Assembly: GCA_030562195.1 (NCBI GenBank)
Contig: JAUJPP010000005.1
Location: forward strand, 8,738,826-8,802,825
DNA: 64,000 nt
Origin: Nipponacmea schrenckii
Lineage: Eukaryota; Mollusca; Gastropoda; Lottiidae
Direction of reading: 5' to 3'
Every line of letters starts with the position of its first letter. The first letter of the stretch is position 1. This document shows, piece after piece, positions 1 to 10,785 of the stretch. The notes beneath the pieces were generated by a model. That model worked only from the letters and a program-made list of their open reading frames with translations, was not told the DNA's origin and searched no databases. The position numbers and the translations under genes are program-made.

Positions 1-409
1 ATCAACGTGAAGTGAAACGGTGTGGCTTAAACGCGGATATGAACAAACAAGCACAAACAAAAGCAACCAAATTGTTTGTTTACAATTGTGGTTTAGTCTG
101 ACCCATAAAAAAAATGTAGACTATAAGCGTCTACTTTCAGGCAAGTTATCATGTCCACGCTGAAGGTCAAGATTATTTTTAAATGTCGGAAGTTAAAAGA
201 GTGACAAGTACAAACATGCGACAAAGATGGCGGAAGTAATTAGCTACATAACTTCAATCGTGAGGATACGTTGCTTGTCCAAATTTTGACTTAAACCACA
301 ATTTTCAAATTCTTGACCAAATTTTCCACCTTCGTAAGAAATGGCAAATGAGTGCTCTTTATTGTGGTCATATTTTCTTTTCTTTTCCAGAAAGATTTCT
401 TGAATAATG
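1..409. other. Gene-free start of window
   Basis: AT-rich sequence with no open frame, splice-flanked exon or recognisable repeat. It runs directly into the 91-bp tandem array. Nothing further can be supported. Confidence 0.5.
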
Positions 410-815
410 AGATATATAGATATACTATTTCTGACATTTATTAACTCAACGTTTCACATGCTCATACAGGCAGTGTTATCAAATATTATATAGAATCACT
501 AGATATATAGATATACTATTTCTGATATTTATTAACTCAACGTTTCACATGCTCATACAGGCAGTGTTATCAAATATTATATAGAATCACAAGATATATA
601 GATATACTATTTCTGATATTTATTAACTCAATGTTTCACATGCTCATACAGGCAGTGTTATCAAATATTATATAGAATCACAAGATATATAGATATACTA
701 TTTCTGACATTTATTAACTCAACGTTTCACATACTCATACAGGCAGTGTTATCAAATATTATATAGAATCACTAGATATATTGATATACTATTTCTGATA
801 TTTATTAACTCAATC
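410..815. repeat. 91-bp tandem repeat, about 4.5 copies
   Basis: The phrase agatatatagatatact recurs at 410, 501, 592, 683 and (with one change) 774, a constant 91-bp period. Copies differ only by scattered substitutions. The unit contains a run of short TA-rich palindromes. No gene lies next to it. Confidence 0.9.
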
Positions 816-844
816 TACAATATTTTATCCATGCCTTAGTCCAG

Positions 845-1140
845 TGCCTCCGTACGTATATTATGTAAATATTATAATATTGATCAGTATTAGGTAAAAA
901 ATAAAGATTATTTAAAAAATATTATAAAAATACATGGAATTTTACGTCCTACCCTTCGGCACCTAATAAGTTAATGACGACTGTGTTAATATTATAATAT
1001 TGATCAGAATTAGTTAAAAATAAAGATTAATAAAAAATATTATGAATTGAATGGAGTTTTACGTCCTACCCTTCTGCTCCTAATAAGTTAATGACAACTG
1101 TGTAAATATTATAATATTGATCAAAGTAGTTGGCAAGTAA
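845..1140. repeat. About 117-bp repeat, 2.5 copies, containing SINE tail
   Basis: The block tattataatattgatcag recurs three times. Each spacer carries the segment ttttacgtcctacccttc, which is the 3' end of the SINE family found across the window (read on the other strand). The array looks like a SINE fragment that was tandemly duplicated together with its AT-rich flank. Confidence 0.7.
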
Positions 1141-2439
1141 AGAACAATAACGTCACGCCCTACCTCTTACACTGACCATACCGTTTTCATTTGCCTACAA
1201 GGTGCAGAAGAGTAGGGAGTAAAACTCCATCAAAGTCGCGTATTCGGGATAATATGGGTGATCGGTATGGAATAGGAGACAATTGTTACATGAAGTTCGT
1301 GTCCAGACACGATTTATTCGTTTCTATAATTTTCTACCTGTATCGATACTCCCGGAGCGTTCCCTACAGTCTATATAAACACTTTAAAACAAACCAATCG
1401 ATATACACGATATAACTAAAAAAATCGAACCCTTTAACTGTGTGAGTTAGGGCCCTCTTTAAGTCTACCAGACCCTAACGTACATAATATTTCATGCCCT
1501 GCTGCTCTACCATGACAAAAAACCATTACTATATTTCAACTCACCTGTTCGTTTTGAAGCACGCGTTGTATCACAGGCGATAATATCTATATACCACTAC
1601 GTTGTAGTACCTGTGTATATTTTAACTGAGAACAAATATAAAAGCCGCGCGGTTTTATACCTCTCGTTGGTGACATTACGGTCAGCAGACGTATGTAACC
1701 CGGATGCCGGCTATGACTGGGGTAGATATTTAAGCGTATCCGGTTTTCTCGGAAAATACGTTTCACTAACAAGAAATTAATTTGGGTAGAAAAATCCATA
1801 TTTTATTTCCCCGTAAACTTCCGGATATGTCGTATGGTCAATGAAATTTCTGTTTACATTGTGATATAGCATTTATATAGACATTCTATTTGCATTGTCA
1901 TATAGTACAGATAAACTAAGTAAAGTAAAGTGGAGAAGGCTATATAATAGAAATGAAATGAAGACAATAAGCATCTCGGACTATCTCGAGTGTACAATGG
2001 GGAAAAATTACTATTGACCATAGCCTGCTCTTTTTTAGGCCTACAATGGGGGAAATTCCTAGCCTTTCCTTTTTTTTCGAAGTATATTATAAGGCATTAT
2101 GAATGTGTGTATGTATATAAGGGCCTTGAAAATACAAAATAACTTGCGTAGCCTGTAACACACGGCCAGGATTCATCAATTAAAGTTGTTGACAAGAAAA
2201 TAGAGTGCTAATTAAGGTTTGATTTGAACAAATATATTGACCAAAAATAAAATAAAATATCGGCCTATCCTCTGGCATTCCAACCAACTGTGGTATATAA
2301 CAGCGTTTGTTGAAGCTTTCTATACATATACTTAATAGATAATTGTCTTAATAGAGCAAACTATTATCATTTATCTGGCTTAATAACAATACCTCTATCT
2401 TCCTGGTTTATGGGTTTAAAATAACACCGAAATAGTCCG

Positions 2440-2640
2440 GGACTATAAGTGAAATTGCCACGATTTGATATTCTCTGAAAATGCCAAGGATACATCTATA
2501 ACGGGAACATTGGAAAAGTTGCTAGACAATAAATCGCTGGCAAAATTTCCCTCATTACACACTGCACGGCATACCTCTACCTTATCATCCCATAAGGTGT
2601 AGAAGATTAGGACGTAAAACTCCATTCATTTCGTTCTTTT
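2440..2640 (+). mobile_element. tRNA-derived SINE, 3' part
   Basis: Contains the family core (aaatttccctcattacacac) and the 3' end gacgtaaaactccattcatt followed by an ATTT-type tail, so the sense strand is plus. It lacks a clear tRNA-like head. Small open frames across it are accidental. Confidence 0.7.
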
Positions 2641-2774
2641 AATACTACTGTAATAGGAATGTGTGTGTGTGGGGGGGGGGGGGGGGTCCTCCCCTATGAA
2701 TTACTAAGAATTATAGGCCTATATACTATTTTTCTTTATGAGCTTTATTATTGATGAATCCGATAAGGGAAACA

Positions 2775-2875
2775 ACTATATTTACAAGGATAACAACTTA
2801 GGTTCACAAGTCCGGCGTGTCAGGGATCCTTTCTACTACTTGGTCCTTGGCCAAACATCTTGGCATTGATCTTTC
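2775..2875 (+). repeat. Interspersed repeat, ggataacaacttaggttca family
   Basis: Carries the phrases ggataacaacttaggttca and gatcctttctactacttggt, which recur in tandem at 43000-43205 and 48860-49215 and in reverse at 9596-9680, 39480-39900 and 47325-47400. The 96-residue open frame at 2817-3107 starts inside it and is not supported as a gene. Confidence 0.6.
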
Positions 2876-3509
2876 CTGGATTATTTGTACCCATTTACAG
2901 CTGGGTGGACTGGACGATTTGTCACCAATGTATATCGTTTGGATGGCGACAATCACAAAAATTTCCGTATCCACGTTCTTTTTTCCCGGGTGTCTCACTC
3001 TTGCAATGATAAATGTTAATGGCCTATTTTGTGAGATGTATAGTATTGAGTTGTACTGGGTCAGTGCTTTCGAGCATCAACAAGGCGGAATAATATACGT
3101 CGTTTAGCCATCATTGATATCCCGGTCCGTTATTATAATATACATATTATAACCTTAAAATCACTGACCGAATCGAGGGGCTAGCTATAGTTCATAAATA
3201 AAAATGACTAAGAAAAACAAAACACACACGTTATGAACCGGATACTAGTTTATCCAAGTGGACATGATAATCTTTTTAAATAGAAATCGGAAGTGACGTA
3301 GAGTGACACGGCATTATTTAGAATTCCAAAGATGATATGCGTGAGCATCAGAACAACTCTATTTCCGGTTAACGTTTCTTCCACGTCATTCACTGTTCTA
3401 GTTGTGATTCTATTGGGTGAGGATCAGAAATGGGACCCCCAGAACTGAGGTTGAATTCCCCCCCCCCAAACTTTATTTCGAAAAGAGACACATAAGCAAA
3501 TAAAAATGA

Positions 3510-3795
3510 AATGAATGGAGTTTTACGTCCTACACTTCTTCACTTAATGGGCTGATGAATACGGACAACGTCACGCAATGTGCAATGAGGGGAATTGTGC
3601 CCAGAGAGCGGTTTCAGCATACTGTTTGTGCGATTTCCAACTGTCAAGGGATTTAATACAACATAAGATCCGGTGATTAACACCAACCACCTAAAGATTC
3701 GAGGAAGGGCCTTAGTGGTCAGCTATCATCCGACCTGGTTGATTGACAGGCGGAAACTGGGTCAAATATCCCGGATGTATTTTTTTTACCTATCC
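3510..3795 (-). mobile_element. tRNA-derived SINE, near full length
   Basis: Begins with the reverse complement of the SINE tail (aatgaatggagttttacgtc), then the core cgcaatgtgcaatgagg and the segment tttccaactgtcaagg. It is more diverged towards its tRNA-like end, which is not clear here. Confidence 0.65.
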
Positions 3796-4461
3796 CTAGA
3801 TCGAAATACAAACCCCAAGGTGTTATTGATCGTATACATTATTTAAGCCCATGTCACACTTTCATCGGTGGGTAGGGCCGCGAGGGCTCATTGGGTACTT
3901 GCTAGCTAACCTGCAGGTCCTGTGTATAATGCTGACTCATGTAAAATAAAGAGCTAATGATTAATATAATCAAAAAGAGATTAAGAAAATTAGGTATAGT
4001 CAAACGCTTTTACTTTTCACGTTCGTTAAGACGTAATACTCCACATCAGATCAGGTTTATTTGAGATATTCGATTGGTTTTATCAGTAAAATCAAAGTAG
4101 CCGAGCTAGAGGATCAAATGTTAATGAGAAAATAAGCCAGCAATCAGAAGTAATGTTTATTATTCATTGAATATTGATTAGCGGCCGTCACTGTCTCCGA
4201 TCTGACACAAGTTATTCCAGTCGTCCAACTTCTGACTGCTCATTACAATAACAAGAAAACCATAGAATAGCTAATTACGCTAACCAATATTAAAACGACA
4301 CACATTTACTTCAATATTTGTCATATTAAGTATGGTTAATGTGGCTAGACCAAAGCTGTCACATTCGTTTTTAAAATGATACGCCCACCCCCACCCCCCA
4401 CCCCTCATTTAACAGCCACTTCAGAACAATATACTGTATATTTTGCACATAAGTTAAGACA
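3796..4461. other. Gene-free stretch
   Basis: AT-rich sequence with a short C-rich tract near 4385. No exon with splice signals or coding similarity was recognised. Confidence 0.4.
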
Positions 4462-5241
4462 TCGTATTTTAGGCACATTTTATTTTAGCCGGACGTTTAT
4501 TGGGAACAAGTTACAACAGGAATAGTTTTAGGCACATTTTATTTTAGTCGGACGTTTATTGGGAACAAGTTACAACAGGAATAGTTTTAGGCACATTTTA
4601 TTTTAGTCGGACGTTTATTGGGAACAAGTTACAACAGGAATAGTTTTAGGCACACTTTATTTTAGTCGGACGTTTATTGGGAACAAGTTACAACAGGAAT
4701 AGTTTTAGGCACACTTTATTTTAGTCGGACGTTTATTGGGAACAAGTTACAACAGGAATAGTTTTAGGCACATTTTATTTTAGTCGGACGTTTATTGGGA
4801 ACAAGTTACAACAGGAATAGTTTAGGCACACTTTATTTTAGCCGGACGTTTATTGGGAACAAGTTACAACAGGAATAGTTTTAGGCATATTAACTTAGTC
4901 GGACGTTTATTGGGAACAAGTTACAACAGGAATAGTTTTAGGCACATTTTATTTTAGTCGGACGTTTATTGGGAACAAGTTACAACAGGAATAGTTTTAG
5001 GCACATTTTATTTTAGCCGGACGTTTATTGGGAACAAGTTACAACAGGAATAGTTTAAGGCACATTTTATTTTAGCCGGACGTTTATTGGAACAAGTTAC
5101 AACAGGAATAGTTTAAGGCACATTTTATTTTAGCCGGACGTTTATTGGGAACAAGTTACAACAGGAATAGTTTTAGGCACACTTTATTTTAGTCGGACGT
5201 TTATTGGGAACAAGTTACAACAGGAATAGTTTTAGGCACTT
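4462..5241. repeat. 59-bp minisatellite, about 13 copies
   Basis: The unit includes ttagtcggacgtttattggg and acaagttacaacaggaat, with a period of 59 bp. Copies are almost identical: a C/T change in agccgg/agtcgg, a C/T in cacac/cacat, and small indels near 4890 and 5090. It ends about 630 bp before the start codon of the CUB-like gene, so it sits in or near that promoter region. Confidence 0.95.
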
Positions 5242-5873
5242 TTTCAGAGAGGCAGATATTCATTTTTAGACTGATATTCAGCACAAGGTACAATTATAAA
5301 GGCCTACTAATTAGGCACACTCTGTTATTAGCCTCCATTTGGAATTAGGTACCCTAGTGTTAGGGAGGGAAACTCACCCACTCCCACAGGCCAAAGGGTG
5401 AGGAACATGGGTACGAATTCTGAAACAAAATTACACTGCCATATTGCGAAATCAGCCATACTGCATTCTCACCCACCGTCCAAAACCCCAGACCGAATCG
5501 CTTTAAGATTTTGGAGAAGTGCCAATAGATTTAATGGGGAAGATTCGATTTATTGGAATTCCGTAAAGAATCAGATTTGCTTTATATTGTTCTCTAGCCA
5601 AACGGAACGGAATCAAGAACTTGTTGCGGAAACGGAACGGAATAACTAGATTGGGGCAATATACTAGGACGGAACGGATAAAGCAACCGTATCCTGCATT
5701 GTTGGGCGTATAGGAAAAGCAAGTTTGCAGAGACGACGCATATAGGACTTCCAAGACGGATTAGCCTAAGCGTTTTGGAATTCTGTAATTACTAAACGAA
5801 AGAAAGCAAAGACTTGCAGCATCGATTTCAGCTAGACGGATTGTAGACGAATCACCATATAGCTGGATTCAAA

Positions 5874-8800
5874 ATGGATTTTCTAAATATTCCAAGATTA
5901 TTATTGTGCTGGTTGTTTATATTGTCGACTGTTTTTTGCGAGAATAACCATACAGGTAAGTGGGTTTATAACTTAAATTACAACTTTGTAAATTGCCCAA
6001 ATTGAACATTTTTATTATGCTTGTCAAATGTGGTGGTATTCTTCCCTACCAGATGTATACCTACTGCAATCGTTTCCAGGGATATTTGTCTGATTAGCGG
6101 TTTCAGTCAAATACACTCAGAAACTGACTACCCGTGCTGCTTACTTGCTTTTGACTTTAAGTTCGTCTACAATAAATACTATGGCCTACATCACTAACAG
6201 GGGAAAAAAATCAGAGTATTATCTCGGCATTTGCAGGGATAGAACCCTGGACATTCATGGCAGCCACAGCGGCTTCAAAAGTAAGGCGAAGGATTGCAAG
6301 CCGAAAAACTAGGTGTAATTTTATTTCAGTCTATATGGGGGTGGCAAAAAGATGTCCGAAAGTTTTGGTAGACGTGGATTGGTACGACAATCTGTACCTG
6401 AAGTCTACTGAAATAGACCATGCTGACTTCAGACGCCATGAGGAATGCTCTGTTTCTGTGATTACCGGGATGGTCGACCACGGTCTCTGTGTCTCTGTTT
6501 TGGATGTAGCTCTGTCGAAAGATGTCGAGATACTGTTTCAGACCAACACCTATGAACCCGACAAGGTAGGGAACATCTGTGAAGAGGAAAGTTTGAGGGT
6601 TGTTAACAAATGAGGTGCGGAAGGAAGGGGGGTACATCTTATGGGAAGTCGAAAAGAATAACTGGATATGTATAACAGTGTTGCAGGTATAAATGACTGA
6701 CATGGAAAAAGCCCGTGTGCTACAGGCTATGCACGTTAAAGATCTCTTGACAGTAAGATATCTCAAAAAGAGTAGGCTTTTGCCGCTGTCCTGGCAAAAT
6801 TTTCCTGATTGCACACTGTATGTCGTTGCCCGTCTTCATTAGCCAGTAGCCCAGTAAGATGCAGAAAAGCAGGACGTAAAACTCCATTCATTTCATTTCT
6901 TTTAACCACCGTAATACAGTACAACATGACGTATAATGCTAATTCTAATTCCCTACAATTTCCGTTTCAGAAGATCGATAATCGTCATGCTAGGACAGGT
7001 GAATGGTGTACCACCGAATCATTAATCACTATTTCAGTCCGAGTCAAGTTTACAGAACAGTCGGCTCCCGATGGTCCGTCTCTAAAATTCTTAATGAAGG
7101 TCCAGGCCGTTCCTATATCGCACATTAGACGAATATGTAAGTATTTCACTGTTTCGGACGTAAAACTCCACTGTCAAATCAGTTTAGTTGAAGGAGGGTG
7201 GTAAAATGAAAATTGTTCGGGTCACACCTTTCAGAAATACGACGCCGAACATGTTGTCACGACTAATCACTGTGACAGGGGAAACAACTCGCGGATGGCG
7301 GTCGACTTGTGGTAAACGCTCATAATATGCAACTTACTCAGAATGCGATTTTTGTGTGTGATAAAAACCAGCGATCTAGTAGATGTTGCAAAAAATGTTC
7401 TCTGATGCTGTCAAACGTAGGTATACCTGAGCCCCCCCCCCCCTCTTTTTTGTAACGACTATTTGTTTGTAGTCTGAACTATAATCTGGCAATCACTGAT
7501 TCACAGGGACCACAAAATAATGTTGGAAAACTCCACAGTTTTTTTTAAATACATGAATAAGAAGGAAATCAATCGGAACCAGAAAACCATGTCGGATTAC
7601 GCAAATTGACGGATAAGGCCTACTCAGATGTCGGATAACTCAGGACGGATAACTCAGAGTACACCGTACTGCTCTTGTTTCAGATTATATGGATTCAAAG
7701 TTAAGTTGTGATGTTCAACATAAGCTGGATGCTGGAGAAAAAGTAATGGTATTTTCACATCGTCGACCTCACGTTTCCAAAGAACTTCCCGGCGTCTGCG
7801 ACGTTACGTTCCTGTCCACCGCTTCCGACGAATATGAAGAGATTTGTTTACGGTTTGTGAAACTGATTCGAGATTGTGATATGAATGTGGTAGTTACAAA
7901 TCTTCTCCAACCCCACTGGAACCACAATGAGGTGAGACTTATACTAAGGGCAGGCGATTGTACCATTAAAATTATGAAGGGGTCTGGCGTAGTGAATTTT
8001 TACGGCAGCGCATGTCCGTCGATTATGTCATGTTTAAAATGGCTGTCCGTCGATGATAGGGCCGAATTAAACATCACGTAAAGATATCAACTTTTACGTC
8101 AAGATGTCAACATAACGTCAAGATGTTAACATAACGTCAATATGTCAACATTATGTCAATGGCTAAAATATCGAATTTGAGTTACTGAGTCAATCTTTAC
8201 GTCACGATGTCAACATCACGTCAAGATGTCAACATCACGTCAAGATGTCAACATCACATCAAGATGTCAATGTTTTTTCGCTTCTTTAACATTCGATACC
8301 GACATAAGGTAAGGTAAGGTAACAACCTTTGCCAAGCCAATGTTTCCATTTCAATGATACCAGTCAGAATTTACTTGGAAAAACAAATTTCAGGATCAGA
8401 AAATAGCTAATTATGCCCCCGTGTCTCTTTCAAGGATCAGAAAATAGCTAATTATGTCCCCGTGTCTCTTTCAAGGATCAGAAATACTAATTATGCCCCG
8501 TGTCTCTTTCAAGGATAGAATATAGCTAATTATGTCCCCGTGTTTCTTCAACTTTAAATGAGTCAAGGATCAAAAAATAGCTAATTATGTCCCCGTGTCT
8601 CTTTCAAGGATCAGAAAATATCTAATTATGTCCCCGTGTCTCTTTCAAGGATCAGAAAATAGCTAATTATGTCCCCGTGTCTCTTTCAAGGATCAGAAAA
8701 TACTAATTATGTCCCCGTGTCTCTTTCAAGGATCAGAAAATAGCTAATTATGTCCCGTGTCTCTTTCAAGGATCAGAAAATAGCTAATTATGTCCCCGTG

Positions 8801-9827
8801 TCTCTTTCAAGGATCAGAAAATAGCTAATTATGTCCCCGTGTCTCTTTCAGACGTTTAACTGTATGAGTGAAGTGACCGAGAAGGATGAATTCTGCTCGG
8901 AGAACAAAGAACTTCATCTTCGACTGACACGATCGTATTTCACCAACTCTGATTTCGCTATTGCTGTTGAGAGCAAGAGACATACTTGTAAGTATACTTT
9001 TGAAAAGAAAAATAAATCGTACATTAGAGAGTTAATGCATCCTAATTAATCGAATTAATCGTTTATTCATTCATGCGATAGCTCGATCCTTTATTCGTTT
9101 ATTCATTCCAGTTTGGAAGTATGTAGCGGAAGAGAAAAGAGAGATGATTGGCGTGAATATCGTCAGGACCATTATCTACATAGTGTCTATTATCAACGCT
9201 ACGTTAGCTGTTGCAGTCGCTGTGGTATCATTCTTACATCGTAATCCATTATCTTCTATCAGTCAATGGACTGTCCACAGTGTCTTTTACTTCCCCAAAT
9301 CTTGTCCGGAGACTATCTTGAACACCAACACTCCCAACGGTAAGCAAGAAGGGAAGAGGCTCGGGGCAGTATGAGGTCCTGGACTACCGTTAACGATCAT
9401 ACAGCATAGCCCATATGCCCCAGCACGGATAGGCCCCCTATATATGCATTTCGTAGCATGTTGCTTGATTACCAAAATAAATGGTGGCTGAAGGTTCTGA
9501 TCTCAATCGCCATGTGAAAGTCCTATGACCTTAACTAAGTCATAATTCCAGTCAACTCAGTTACAAATATGATGCCTACGGATAATCCGTGAAAATCCAA
9601 TGCCAAAAGTTTTGGCCAAGGATCAGCTAAGAGAAAGGATTCTTAGCTGTAAAACTAAGTTGTTATCCTTGTAAAATAATATATTTGTTCCTCTGTTTAC
9701 CAACACTGTACATTCCAAGACGTTTCCCGTCGTTTTATTGAAATTTTGTATCGTTTCAGACCAAGATCATATTCCAGATTCGTGTTTTGTTCCTGAGAAA
9801 ATTCAATCAGAACAACCAGTTATTTAA
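5874..9827 (+). CDS. Single-pass membrane protein with two CUB-like modules (7 exons)
   Basis: Seven exons: 5874-5955, 6330-6565, 6971-7136, 7684-7931, 8852-8987, 9112-9339 and 9760-9827. Every junction is GT-AG and the phases close, giving 387 residues plus TAA. Exon 1 begins at AAAATGG and encodes a signal peptide (to about residue 22). Exons 2-3 and exons 4-5 each encode a beta-rich module of about 125 residues, with paired cysteines spaced as in CUB-like domains (for example GLCVSVLDVAL, and later DEYEEICLRF with LIRDC, FNC and FC). A hydrophobic helix lies at about 308-331 (exon 6), followed by a tail of about 55 residues with no known motif. The product is probably a cell-surface recognition protein. 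The family is not recognised beyond CUB-like, and ligand and role are unknown. Exon 4 could read through its donor for 50 more codons to a stop at 8081, which would give a secreted form. Confidence is high for the gene model and moderate for the domain call. Confidence 0.8.
6225..6275 (-). mobile_element. tRNA-like SINE head fragment
   Basis: In intron 1 of the CUB-like gene. The plus strand reads agggatagaaccctggac, the reverse complement of a B-box-like GGTTC stretch, next to a short segment like the SINE heads at 12955 and 43245. Confidence 0.4.
6690..6905 (+). mobile_element. tRNA-derived SINE in intron 2
   Basis: The core ctggcaaaattttcctgatt, the segment gttgcccgtcttcattagcc and the end gacgtaaaactccattcatt with an ATTTC tail are all present. 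It lies wholly inside intron 2 of the CUB-like gene, so it is tolerated there. Confidence 0.8.
8085..8275. repeat. About 20-bp repeat in intron 4
   Basis: acgtcaagatgtcaacatc is repeated about nine times in two blocks separated by about 45 bp. It carries repeated ACGTCA half-sites. It is intronic, just downstream of exon 4. Confidence 0.85.
8393..8851. repeat. 41-bp minisatellite ending on a splice acceptor
   Basis: About 11 copies of a 41-bp unit that includes gctaattatgtccccgtg and tctctttcaaggatcag. The last copy ends exactly at tctctttcag, the 3' splice site of exon 5 of the CUB-like gene. Every copy therefore carries a near-copy of the polypyrimidine tract, mostly ending CAAG rather than CAG. 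Several copies have 1-3 bp deletions. Confidence 0.9.
9596..9685 (-). repeat. Interspersed repeat, reverse copy
   Basis: Contains aactaagttgttatccttg, the reverse complement of the ggataacaacttaggttca family. It lies inside intron 6 of the CUB-like gene. Confidence 0.55.
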
Positions 9828-10560
9828 ACTATCGTCTGGAACTCGCAATGTCAAGCTTTCACGAACTTCGTACTTATACCTTGACTGCAGTAGCCATTTA
9901 TCTTGTATCTTGACAATGACAGGCCATTACAAACTTCATCTTATACCTTGACTACAATAGTCAATTTTCTTGTATAACGAAAGTTTGTAAATGTAGCAAT
10001 ATGGTTAGATTGTATCGTTCTTGTATATAGGCTTACATACTAGTGTAATTTTGACCGTAACCTTATAATTATTGAAAATAAGAGCTTAAAGTGATTGTAT
10101 AATGTTCTAGCTTGTATTTTGTGTAAGGACTTTTTGCAAAAATTCGATTCCTGTCATTTTGAGGAAACTTTAGTGACGTCTGCTAGCTAAAATTCCATAA
10201 TATCGTCATAAAGTGCATTAATCCACAGACGTCTGACGCCGTTATAGATTTAATGTGTAATGGCCACGTTGAGCTTCCATAAATATGTTCCTGGTCGTAT
10301 TTGATTAATAACTCTCCTGTACAAGTTTGCTTTTTATAATTTTCAAAGCACATAGAAAATCTCAAAATCAAAAGTAACAGAGCCGAATTCAGCTCGTTGT
10401 ATAAATCCATGTATGGAAGACCAACGCGGCCATTATAGAAAATAATTTGACGTTTTAAACGCCGTTGTGTATTTGTCTTGTATAAGTATATAGGCAATAT
10501 AAATAAAATTTTATACGTTTTTTTTTTTTTTAATCGATGTAATAAAATAAACAATAACAA
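9828..10560 (+). other. Likely 3'UTR of CUB-like gene with AATAAA
   Basis: Follows the TAA at 9825-9827. The first plus-strand AATAAA is at 10502-10507 and is followed by a T-rich run. Cleavage near 10520 would give a 3'UTR of about 690 bases. The opposite-strand open frame of 125 codons across 10183-10560 has no domain signal and is not called. Confidence 0.4.
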
Positions 10561-10634
10561 AGATCAATTCATCAGGCAACTGAAGGCCAATCCCCACCGT
10601 CTAAATAGAATGGGTCGTAACAAATACCAAACAT

Positions 10635-10680
10635 GTGAAATGAAGTAGGACGTAAAACCCCCGTCCATTTCATTCTAGAA
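10635..10680 (+). mobile_element. SINE 3'-end fragment
   Basis: The phrase aggacgtaaaacccccgtcc followed by atttcatt matches the 3' tail of the SINE family. Only about 40 bp remain. Confidence 0.5.
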
Positions 10681-10785
10681 GGTCTAAACATTGTATATTC
10701 TGTTCATAAATCAAAACACGAAACAACATGTATCATATGCCACCAGTTGTTAATATTTGTTCTTTCAAGGAATTAAAGAGAACAA

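Noticed and set aside
2817..3107. 96-codon plus open frame
   Set aside because: Begins inside a dispersed repeat and has an equally open opposite frame; no domain or splice context.
4462..5241. CRISPR-like array
   Set aside because: Repeats are head to tail with no unique spacers, in a eukaryotic context; an ordinary minisatellite.
7932..8081. Extension of CUB-like exon 4 as the main coding form
   Set aside because: The frame stays open for 50 codons, but the GAG|GTGAGA donor joins in phase to exon 5, which continues the module's cysteine pattern; kept only as a possible intron-retention form.
10183..10560. 125-codon minus open frame
   Set aside because: Low-complexity start from a T-run, no domain, and it overlaps the probable 3'UTR of the CUB-like gene.
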